Part shown: positions 1-4,839 of the stretch, piece after piece
Layout of the letters: each line of letters begins with the position of its first letter
Position numbering within the stretch: the first letter of the stretch is position 1
From: Apopatocola sp963628785
GTDB lineage: Bacteria > Bacillota > Clostridia > Oscillospirales > Oscillospiraceae
DNA: 5,279 bases
Direction: 5' to 3'
Assembly: GCA_963628785.1 (NCBI GenBank)
Contig: CAVGGQ010000106.1
Coordinates: 1 to 5,279 of the forward strand
Notes under the pieces: generated by a model
Databases searched by the model: none
The model's input: the letters and a program-made list of their open reading frames with translations, nothing else
What the model was told of the DNA's origin: nothing
Translations under genes and position numbers: made by a program

Positions 1-1484
1 GCCTGCGAGTAGCCGTCCATCTGCGTGCCGTGACCGCCGCAGAAGCGCAGACCCTTGATGGTGTAGTCGAGCTTGTGACCGCTCTGCACGCGCGGGAACA
101 TGCCGTCCCATGTGCCGCAGGCGTAGCCGTACACATCGCCCTGCGGCGTTCCGAGGAACCGCGCCCAGGTGACCGGCGAGGCGACAACGATCTCTTCAAT
201 GTGGCCGCGCAGGTCGATGCCCGCGACCTTTTCGAAGTCTGTGATGCACTCCTCGGCGATCTTATCCTTGATTTTGAAGTAATCTTCCATCTTCACATCC
301 GCGAACGCGTCCTCGGTGTAGAACTTCGCGAACTGCACCATGCAGGTGCCCTTCGGCGAGCAGTCGGGAATGGCGTCGTTGATGATGGTCACGCAGTAGT
401 CCTTATGGCCTTCGATGGTGGCGGCGTTCTCGTACTGCTGCAGCGTGTCGCCCGTGGTGCGCACGAATGTGTCGTACGCCTTGAAGCCGAGCTCTTCATA
501 CGGAATGTCGAGTCCGAGATACACGGTGAATGCACTCTGCGCGAGCTTTCTCGCGTTCATGAGCTTGCGCTCGCGCTCCGGAACCTCCGCTTTGTCGACC
601 ATGCGGTCGAACACCACATGCGGCATGAGGTTCGAGATGACGCGCTCGCAGGCAATATATGTGCCGTCAACGAGCTCCACGCCGTGCACCGCACCGCCCT
701 TGACATTGATCTTCTTCACTTCGGTGTTGTACCAGATGTCGCCGCCCAGCTCGCGGATGCGCTTATCGAACGCGAGCGAAATTTCGTGGCTGCGCCCGTG
801 CGCCATCCACGGCTTCTGCGTGAGGTAGGTGTAGGTCATGAATGTGTACACCGCAAAGCTCATCTTTGTGGAGTCCACGCCGACATAGTCCCAGTAGGAC
901 TCGAAGATCTCGCGCGCCTTGTCGGGCACACCGATGCGGCGGAGCATGTCGTCCGTTGTCATCGGGACGACCTTCATGAGATCGTGGTACTTGAGCAGCA
1001 TCTCCACCTTCGCCGGGGGAGAGGGCTCGTTGTGGTGCGCGCCCAGCCAGCCGACGCCGTCGGTCAGCATGCGGCCGAGCTCGAGCACGGTGGTCATGCT
1101 CTCGCGGGAGCCGGGAACGGCCTTTTCCATCTCGTCGATAAACGCCTGCACGCCTACCGGCATCGTCACGTCAAAGCCGTTGACAGGGTCGGTATTGATG
1201 GAGCGGAATGCCTCATCCGTCGACACCCAGTCCACATCAAGACCGTAGCCGTCGAGCAGTGTGCGCACCGCACCCTGATGCTCGCCCTTGCCCATCTGGC
1301 ACATCTCGTGCAGCGTGCCCTCAAACTCAAAGCGTCCTCTGCGGAACGAGGTGGCGCAGCCGCCGGGCAGGTTATGCATTTCGAGCACGAGGACCTTTTT
1401 GCCTTCCTTGGCAAGGTACGCCGCGGCGCTCAGGCCGCCGTTGCCCGCGCCGACGACAATGACATCATATTTTGCGTTTGCCAT
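1..1484 (-). CDS. NAD(P)/FAD-dependent oxidoreductase, phytoene desaturase (CrtI-like) superfamily, partial
   Basis: The frame is open from the ATG at 1484 to the left edge, giving 494 residues without a stop; the C-terminal end lies outside the window. Residues 7-35 are a Rossmann dinucleotide-binding fold, DVIVVGAGNGGLSAA, with an acidic residue (E35) ending the second strand and the usual PGGC turn at 40-43. A later block near 235-286 (GRSHEISLAF, then a GGDIWYNTEV strand, then VISNLMP) matches the second part of the FAD domain. ASPVTWARF (435-443), GDVYGY (449-454) and FCGGHGTQMDG near the visible end are typical of the C-terminal FAD-contact region. Family members are carotenoid desaturases/isomerases, retinol-saturase-like enzymes and many uncharacterised bacterial redox enzymes of about 500-530 residues, so little is missing. 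No carotenoid gene is adjacent, so the substrate is unknown. The ribosome binding site is AAGGGAGAG at 1495-1503. It appears to be transcribed alone from its own promoter. Confidence 0.88.
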   Translation of the reverse strand, partial: MANAKYDVIVVGAGNGGLSAAAYLAKEGKKVLVLEMHNLPGGCATSFRRGRFEFEGTLHEMCQMGKGEHQGAVRTLLDGYGLDVDWVSTDEAFRSINTDPVNGFDVTMPVGVQAFIDEMEKAVPGSRESMTTVLELGRMLTDGVGWLGAHHNEPSPPAKVEMLLKYHDLMKVVPMTTDDMLRRIGVPDKAREIFESYWDYVGVDSTKMSFAVYTFMTYTYLTQKPWMAHGRSHEISLAFDKRIRELGGDIWYNTEVKKINVKGGAVHGVELVDGTYIACERVISNLMPHVVFDRMVDKAEVPERERKLMNARKLAQSAFTVYLGLDIPYEELGFKAYDTFVRTTGDTLQQYENAATIEGHKDYCVTIINDAIPDCSPKGTCMVQFAKFYTEDAFADVKMEDYFKIKDKIAEECITDFEKVAGIDLRGHIEEIVVASPVTWARFLGTPQGDVYGYACGTWDGMFPRVQSGHKLDYTIKGLRFCGGHGTQMDGYSQ

Positions 1485-1514
1485 ATTTTCGCATCTCTCC
1501 CTTACAAATTCATC

Positions 1515-1529
1515 TGTGGTATAGCCACA
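1515..1529. promoter_or_regulatory. Inverted repeat at the predicted transcription start of the oxidoreductase gene (possible operator)
   Basis: TGTGG and CCACA (1515-1519, 1525-1529) form a perfect 5-bp inverted repeat around a 5-bp centre. It sits immediately downstream of the -10 box, at roughly +1 to +15 of the predicted transcript. It could be an operator for a dimeric repressor or a small hairpin at the 5' end of the mRNA. No regulator gene is visible next to it, so the function is inferred from position only. Confidence 0.4.
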
Positions 1530-1535
1530 CTGCAT

Positions 1536-1564
1536 ATTATATAGGCTTTTCCGAAAAAGTGCAA
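1536..1564 (-). promoter_or_regulatory. Sigma-A-type promoter of the FAD oxidoreductase gene
   Basis: On the minus strand a -35 box TTGCAC (1559-1564) and a perfect -10 box TATAAT (1536-1541) are separated by exactly 17 bp. The expected start point is near 1529, giving a leader of about 45 nt before the ATG at 1484. This is the best-matching promoter in the window. It lies downstream of the prmA terminator, so the oxidoreductase is an independent transcription unit. Confidence 0.8.
1546..1559. repeat. Short inverted repeat in the spacer of the oxidoreductase promoter
   Basis: CTTTT (1546-1550) and AAAAG (1555-1559) form an inverted repeat around CCGA, inside the 17-bp spacer and touching the -35 box. 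AT-rich 5-bp arms arise easily by chance, but the placement between the two promoter boxes would suit a repressor site. Confidence 0.3.
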
Positions 1565-1613
1565 TAGGAAAATGCGCGTCCTTATAGATTTTTCACAAAC
1601 CGGAAGAGAACAG

Positions 1614-1650
1614 AAAAGCGCAGCGTCTCCCGATGGAAGCGCTGCGCTTT
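1614..1650 (-). terminator. Rho-independent terminator of prmA
   Basis: An 11-bp perfect inverted repeat, AAAGCGCAGCG (1615-1625) with CGCTGCGCTTT (1640-1650), encloses a 14-nt loop that can pair a further 3 bp internally. It begins 8 nt after the prmA stop. Read on the minus strand the stem is followed by a short U-rich stretch (TTTTCTGTTCTC). The U-run is interrupted, but the stem is strong. The A-run on the other side would also allow some termination of plus-strand transcription. Confidence 0.78.
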
Positions 1651-1658
1651 GCGGATAT

Positions 1659-2579
1659 TCAGTTTGCTTTGCACACGAAGCAGTGCCACTCTTCTTCGCA
1701 CAGATGCTTTTCAATGCGGTAACCGGCGCCCTTGAGGGCCGCTTCGATCTCGTCCTGCCGTCCATCGATGATGCCGGATGTGACGAAGGTCGCGCCTTCG
1801 GCGAGAAAATCGCGCGAGAGCGGGGCGAGCGGGCGGATGACATCGGCGACAATGTTCGCGAGAACGATATCGAATCCCGTGCCGAGCGAGGCGCGCATGC
1901 CGCGGTCGGAGAGCACATCTCCGGCATACACGCGGAAGCGGTCTTCGCCGATGCCGTTGAGCGCGGCGTTCGAGAGCGCCACATCGGATGCCTTCGGGTC
2001 AATGTCGCAGCCGACGGCCTCCTTGCATCCGAGCACGAGCGCGCCGATGGAGAGAATGCCGCTGCCGCAGCCCAGGTCGAGCACGCGCTTGTCGGGCGCG
2101 ACGAGCGATTCGATGGCCTCCAGACACATGCGTGTGGTGGCGTGGCTGCCCGTGCCGAAAATGAGACCCGGGTCGAGCCGCAGCGGTACGCGGCCGTCCT
2201 CGGGCGTTTCCTCCCACGCCGGCACGACAACGAGCTTCTCGCCAATGGGCAGAGGCTTGTAGTACTCCTTCCAGTTGTTCTCCCAATCCTCATCGGCGAT
2301 CACGCGCGTCTCCACGGAAAAACCGGCGCCGCGTACGGCGGCGAGCACGCTCTCGCCCTCCTCATCCTGAGAGAGCCAGAACTTCACGCGCGATACCCCG
2401 GCGAAGCTCGCCTCGAGCTCCTCGTCCACATAGTCCCAGCACGCGCGGTTGTTCTCAAGAAAATCGTGAAAATCCTGTTCGTTTTCAATGCTCATTCCGC
2501 CGACGCCGAGCTCGGCGAGCGTATTGCATATGCCCTCCGGGTCATCCCCGCCGGGCACGGTACATTCCAGCCACTGCAT
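1659..2579 (-). CDS. prmA: Ribosomal protein L11 methyltransferase
   Basis: The 306-residue product has the family's usual length. It uses S-adenosylmethionine to trimethylate ribosomal protein L11 in the cytoplasm. The N-terminal L11-recognition domain spans about residues 1-95. The PrmA signature DEDWENNWKEYYKP (97-110) follows, then FGTGSHATTRMCLEAIE (141-157) in the methyltransferase fold. SAM motif I is VLDLGCGSGILS (166-177), with the acidic loop CDIDPKA (191-197). NIVADVI (242-248) is the catalytic-region motif, and TSGII (267-271) is also typical. The start at 2579 has AAGGAGA 8 nt upstream (2588-2594). In many Firmicutes rsmE follows prmA, but here a terminator follows and rsmE is absent. 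The enzyme is usually non-essential. The assignment rests on several independent motifs. Confidence 0.97.
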   Translation of the reverse strand: MQWLECTVPGGDDPEGICNTLAELGVGGMSIENEQDFHDFLENNRACWDYVDEELEASFAGVSRVKFWLSQDEEGESVLAAVRGAGFSVETRVIADEDWENNWKEYYKPLPIGEKLVVVPAWEETPEDGRVPLRLDPGLIFGTGSHATTRMCLEAIESLVAPDKRVLDLGCGSGILSIGALVLGCKEAVGCDIDPKASDVALSNAALNGIGEDRFRVYAGDVLSDRGMRASLGTGFDIVLANIVADVIRPLAPLSRDFLAEGATFVTSGIIDGRQDEIEAALKGAGYRIEKHLCEEEWHCFVCKAN

Positions 2580-2620
2580 AATCGAAATCTCCTTATATTA
2601 TACAAAATCCTGCTTATGGC

Positions 2621-2649
2621 AGTTTATCGCCGATTTTGCCGAATGTCAA
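2621..2649 (-). promoter_or_regulatory. Sigma-A-type promoter of prmA
   Basis: On the minus strand a consensus -35 box TTGACA (2644-2649) and a -10 box TAAACT (2621-2626) are separated by 17 bp. The predicted start is near 2614, giving a leader of about 34 nt before the prmA ATG. A second TATAAT sits at 2597-2602 but has no recognisable -35 box. A start from it would fall at the ribosome binding site, so the upstream pair is preferred. Confidence 0.72.
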
Positions 2650-2659
2650 GGGAAACACC

Positions 2660-2688
2660 TTGCAATACGGTGCGCATTGTGATTAAAT
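2660..2688 (+). promoter_or_regulatory. Candidate promoter of the PrsW-family protease gene
   Basis: TTGCAA (2660-2665) and TTAAAT (2683-2688) are 17 bp apart. The TGA before the -10 gives an extended -10 (TG-n). Each box matches consensus at 4 of 6 positions. The predicted start is near 2695, with a leader of about 60 nt. The -35 boxes of this promoter and of divergent prmA are only about 10 bp apart, back to back. Confidence 0.5.
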
Positions 2689-2758
2689 AACCTTAAAGCA
2701 GCACTGCCCGATGTCGTCTGCGGCGCTGCATTAAAAATCCTCATGCGGAGGCAAGATG

Positions 2759-3469
2759 ATGAATGTTCTTACAACCATGGATCCGCTGCTGATCGCCGCG
2801 GCGATCATACCGGCCGTCTGGCTTCTCGTGAAAGTCTACCGTGCCGACCGTCTCGAGCGCGAGCCGGTCGGGCTCATCCTGCTGCTTGTGGTCTTCGGCG
2901 CTCTTTCCACGGCACTGGCCATGGTAACAGAGACGATCGGCGAGCATGTATTGCAGACTTTGTCCCGGGAAGGCACTTTCATTTACCTCATTCTGGAAAA
3001 CTTCATCGTCGTTGCGCTCTCGGAGGAGGGCTTCAAGCTTCTCGTGCTTCGCTGGAGAACATGGCGCAATTCCAACTTCAACTGCCAGTTTGACGGCGTG
3101 GTGTACGCGGTCTCGGTGTCGCTCGGCTTCGCCCTGTGGGAGAACATCCTCTATGTCGGCATGTACGGCTTCGGCACCGCCCTCGCCCGCGCCGTGACCG
3201 CCGTGCCGGGGCACGCCTGCTTCGGCGTTTTCATGGGCATATGGTACGGAGCCGCGCGCCGCTACGCAAACGGCTGGGACCCGCGCGGCGAGAAGATCTG
3301 CCTGCGCCGGGCGTTATGGATCCCGGTGCTTATCCATGGCGCGTACGATTTCCTCGCCTCGCTCGACTTCGAGTACAGCTCCCTCATCTTCATCGTCTTC
3401 ATAATCATCATGTTCCTGACCGCCCGCCGAAGAGTAAAAATCGTCTCCGAACACGACCGGTATATATGA
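2759..3469 (+). CDS. PrsW-family glutamic-type intramembrane protease
   Basis: The product is 236 residues and very hydrophobic, with about seven likely membrane segments; the first starts near residue 10 and the last is at about 207-222. After the first segment comes the cytoplasmic DRLEREP patch typical of the family. Family motifs appear in order: the paired glutamates and lysine SEEGFK (E89, E90, K93), FDGVVYA (111-117), WEN (E128), PGH (H152), and HGAYD (H193, D197) in the late helix. The glutamates and histidines inside the membrane form the proposed active site. In Bacillus subtilis PrsW cleaves an anti-sigma factor, but family members have varied roles, and no sigma or anti-sigma gene lies nearby. 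Two adjacent ATGs exist; GGAGG at 2747-2751 is 7 nt from 2759 but only 4 nt from 2756, so 2759 was chosen. The gene stands alone, divergent from prmA. Confidence 0.88.
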   Translation: MNVLTTMDPLLIAAAIIPAVWLLVKVYRADRLEREPVGLILLLVVFGALSTALAMVTETIGEHVLQTLSREGTFIYLILENFIVVALSEEGFKLLVLRWRTWRNSNFNCQFDGVVYAVSVSLGFALWENILYVGMYGFGTALARAVTAVPGHACFGVFMGIWYGAARRYANGWDPRGEKICLRRALWIPVLIHGAYDFLASLDFEYSSLIFIVFIIIMFLTARRRVKIVSEHDRYI

Positions 3470-3475
3470 GAACAT

Positions 3476-3512
3476 AAAAGCGCCCGACCTTTTCACGGCC
3501 GGGCGCTTTTTT
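3476..3512. terminator. Bidirectional rho-independent terminator between prsW-like and cupin genes
   Basis: The perfect 11-bp inverted repeat AAAAGCGCCCG (3476-3486) and CGGGCGCTTTT (3500-3510) has a very GC-rich core and a 13-nt loop. On the plus strand it is followed by six T (3507-3512), starting 7 nt after the protease stop. On the minus strand it begins about 5 nt after the cupin stop and ends in TTTT. Its position between two convergent genes suits a shared terminator. Confidence 0.88.
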
Positions 3513-3514
3513 CG

Positions 3515-3946
3515 TCAGAGCTTTTCATACTCCTCATCCGATACGACCTCGCACCATTCGGTTTGGGTGTTTTGGCCGGGGACCTCCAGGGCTATGTGGG
3601 AGAACCAGCTGTCGCGTTTGGCGCCGTGCCAGTGCTTGACGTTCGCGGGGATCATCACAACGCTGCCCTCGTGCAGGCTGACGGCCGGTTTGCCTTCCTC
3701 CTGATACCAGCCCTCGCCGGCGGTGCACAGGAGAAGCTGCCCGCCGCCTTCGGAGGCGTGATGGATGTGCCAGTTGTTGCGGCAGCCGGGCTCAAAGGTG
3801 ACATTCGCGGCGAACAGGCTGCCCTTCGGGTCGGTCAGCGGCTGCAGGAACGATTCGCCGATAAAGTATTTGGCATACCCCGTATTCGGCGCGCCCGTGC
3901 CGAACATATTGACCTTTTCAAATGCTTCCTTGTTTTCGAATTTCAT
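3515..3946 (-). CDS. Small single-domain cupin protein (HNL/carboxymuconolactone-decarboxylase-associated cupin type)
   Basis: The product has 143 residues and is one cupin beta-barrel. Cupin motif 1 is WHIHHASEGGGQ (59-70), supplying H60, H62 and Q70. Motif 2 is IPANVKHWHGA (99-109), supplying H105, with H107 next to it. These match the metal-binding set (two His, Gln, His) of small Mn- or Fe-type cupins related to bacterial hydroxynitrile lyases. WFSHIALEVPG follows, as in that group. The substrate cannot be told from sequence. An in-frame ATG 15 codons upstream is possible. The start at 3946 was chosen because GGAGG (3955-3959) lies 8 nt before it and the protein then begins MKFENKEAF. It starts 20 nt after the reductase stop, so the two are almost certainly co-transcribed. 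Confidence 0.88.
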   Translation of the reverse strand: MKFENKEAFEKVNMFGTGAPNTGYAKYFIGESFLQPLTDPKGSLFAANVTFEPGCRNNWHIHHASEGGGQLLLCTAGEGWYQEEGKPAVSLHEGSVVMIPANVKHWHGAKRDSWFSHIALEVPGQNTQTEWCEVVSDEEYEKL

Positions 3947-3954
3947 GGCAATAT

Positions 3955-3959
3955 CCTCC
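3955..3959 (-). promoter_or_regulatory. Ribosome binding site that fixes the cupin start
   Basis: A perfect GGAGG on the minus strand lies in the 20-nt gap after the reductase stop codon and 8 nt before the ATG at 3946. It supports that start over the in-frame ATG at 3991, which would lie inside the reductase gene. Confidence 0.8.
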
Positions 3960-3966
3960 GAGAATA

Positions 3967-4644
3967 TTATTTCATTGTATAGCGGATCCAAACGGCACCG
4001 CTCTCAAACGGCTGTACGCTCTGCAGATGCAGCGGCGTGACGCGCTTTCCCGACGGCAGACCGTCAAACACGGCGCTCATGCCGCCGCGGCCGTCGATGC
4101 CCGCGCCGATGAGGATGCTCACCTCGTCCAGAAGCCCCGCCGCGAGGAACGCCGCATTGATGTGCGCACCGCCCACGACTGCCATGCGCTTTACGCCGAA
4201 CGCATCCGCAAGGATCTCACAGGCGCGCGGAAGATCGATCCGCTCTTTTCCGCAGGCGATCCACGAAATATGCCGCACATCGAGATACGCAAGATAGCTC
4301 TGCTTCACGCTCTCGCTCGTGAGAACGAGCACGGGACGCTCTTCCTCCGCGCTGTCCGGCCAGAGGAGCGTGCCGCGCGTGTCGACAACGACCTCATAGC
4401 CCGCAGCGTCCGCGGCCTTGGAAAATGCCTCTTTCCCGAGCGGGGCGGAAGCATCGTCCGCAAATTTCCCGGGCAGCGCCATCTCCGTCTCCGCCGTTAC
4501 CCGTCCGCTCACGCGCGTGGGCGCATCCAGCGAATCGAGCGTCGAATAATATTCCTCCACGCCCGGCAGCTGCTCCGTCATAGAGCAGTCGATCCGCCCA
4601 TCCACCGCCGTCATCATATGACAGATAATATAAGGCCTGTTCAT
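3967..4644 (-). CDS. RibD C-terminal domain / dihydrofolate-reductase-like family reductase, stand-alone
   Basis: The product has 225 residues and is a single NADPH-dependent reductase domain of the RibD C-terminal/DHFR-like fold. It has no N-terminal deaminase domain, so it is not a complete RibD. Visible landmarks are MTAVDGRI (11-18), the counterpart of the family's S-x-DG-K/R-I strand; SGRVTAE (46-52), the T/S-GR-x-T loop; and VVGGAHINAAFLAAGLLDE (156-174), the GG nucleotide-binding turn and helix. IGAGIDGRGG (179-188) follows. Family members reduce pyrimidine intermediates of riboflavin synthesis or, in many stand-alone cases, unknown carbonyl or pterin-like substrates. No rib genes are nearby, so a riboflavin role is unsupported. 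The start at 4644 has GGGGAGAG (4651-4658) just upstream; longer in-frame starts would lie upstream of the promoter. It is the first gene of an operon with the cupin. Confidence 0.87.
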   Translation of the reverse strand: MNRPYIICHMMTAVDGRIDCSMTEQLPGVEEYYSTLDSLDAPTRVSGRVTAETEMALPGKFADDASAPLGKEAFSKAADAAGYEVVVDTRGTLLWPDSAEEERPVLVLTSESVKQSYLAYLDVRHISWIACGKERIDLPRACEILADAFGVKRMAVVGGAHINAAFLAAGLLDEVSILIGAGIDGRGGMSAVFDGLPSGKRVTPLHLQSVQPFESGAVWIRYTMK

Positions 4645-4650
4645 ATCAAT

Positions 4651-4658
4651 CTCTCCCC
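4651..4658 (-). promoter_or_regulatory. Ribosome binding site that fixes the reductase start
   Basis: GGGGAGAG on the minus strand lies 6 nt before the ATG at 4644. An in-frame ATG at 4761 would add 39 residues, but it falls upstream of the predicted transcription start and those residues do not look like the family. Confidence 0.75.
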
Positions 4659-4694
4659 ATGCATTGCCACCTTTATCGGCACTTTTATCGTCAC
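4659..4694 (-). repeat. 12-bp tandem repeat at the start of the reductase-cupin transcript
   Basis: Read on the minus strand, GTGACGATAAAA (4694-4683) is followed directly by GTGCCGATAAAG (4682-4671), matching at 10 of 12 positions. A third, decayed copy, GTGGCAATGCAT (4670-4659), matches the second at 7 of 12. The array starts 2 nt after the -10 box and ends just before the ribosome binding site. It could be a binding site for a regulator or a relic of slippage; no function is shown by sequence alone. Confidence 0.5.
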
Positions 4695-4695
4695 C

Positions 4696-4724
4696 ATTAT
4701 ACCATGCCCCATCGGGAAAAACAA
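4696..4724 (-). promoter_or_regulatory. Promoter of the reductase-cupin operon
   Basis: On the minus strand a perfect -10 box TATAAT (4696-4701) is preceded by TGG, making an extended -10. A weak -35 box TTGTTT (4719-4724) lies 17 bp upstream. The start is expected near 4689, with a leader of about 45 nt. An extended -10 with a poor -35 is a usual form for a regulated or activator-independent weak promoter. Confidence 0.7.
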
Positions 4725-4741
4725 CGCGGCATCGGGAAAAA
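4710..4741. repeat. 12-bp direct repeat pair in the divergent control region
   Basis: CATCGGGAAAAA occurs exactly twice, at 4710-4721 and 4730-4741, with a 20-bp centre-to-centre distance, close to two helical turns. The first copy covers part of the spacer and -35 box of the reductase-cupin promoter. The second copy ends 14 bp before the -35 box of the glyS promoter. The same-face spacing suggests two bound copies of a regulator. Confidence 0.55.
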
Positions 4742-4755
4742 ATCCTCGCGGGCGC

Positions 4756-4784
4756 TTGCACATTGGGCGCGGGCGTGATAAACT
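4756..4784 (+). promoter_or_regulatory. Promoter of glyS
   Basis: TTGCAC (4756-4761) and TAAACT (4779-4784) are 17 bp apart, and TGA before the -10 gives an extended -10. The expected start is near 4791, with a leader of roughly 50 nt. That leader is too short for a T-box, the usual control of aminoacyl-tRNA synthetase genes in Firmicutes. Confidence 0.65.
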
Positions 4785-4803
4785 ATCGAAGTTATTATTT
4801 TGA

Positions 4804-4826
4804 TCCTGCGGCAGCCGGCCGCGGGA
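4804..4826 (+). promoter_or_regulatory. Hairpin in the glyS leader abutting the ribosome binding site
   Basis: TCCTGCGGC (4804-4812) pairs with GCCGCGGGA (4818-4826), giving 9 bp with one G-U pair and a 5-nt loop AGCCG. The 3' arm overlaps the first bases of the GGGAGGAAGG ribosome binding region (4823-4832). The stem could reduce or regulate access to it. There is no U-run after it, so it is not a terminator. Confidence 0.5.
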
Positions 4827-4839
4827 GGAAGGATGTATT

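Noticed and set aside
30..1544. Very long plus-strand open frame (over 500 codons) across the oxidoreductase gene
   Set aside because: It is antisense to a gene with clear FAD motifs. Its translation is rich in His, Arg, Ala and Val with no recognisable domain, and it lacks a good ribosome binding site. High GC at third codon positions of the real gene removes stops on the other strand.
1572..2690. Plus-strand open frame of 372 codons across prmA
   Set aside because: It is antisense to prmA, which shows all family motifs. The frame also runs through the prmA terminator and promoter, and has a low-complexity shadow composition.
2698..2730. Imperfect inverted repeat (GCAGCAC with GCGCTGC) in the protease leader as a terminator or riboswitch
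   Set aside because: The arms are short, contain a mismatch and enclose a long loop, and no T-run of useful length follows. It is no stronger than expected in GC-rich DNA.
3947..3991. Upstream start giving a 158-residue cupin
   Set aside because: The extra 15 residues overlap the end of the reductase gene and lack a ribosome binding site. The ATG at 3946 has a perfect GGAGG at 8 nt.
3922..4803. Plus-strand open frame of 293 codons across the reductase gene and its promoter
   Set aside because: It is a shadow of the minus-strand reductase. It crosses the intergenic control region and shows no domain or start signals.
4785..4839. T-box riboswitch ahead of glyS
   Set aside because: The leader after the predicted start is only about 50 nt and contains one simple hairpin. 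No T-box consensus sequence, specifier stem or terminator/antiterminator pair is visible.
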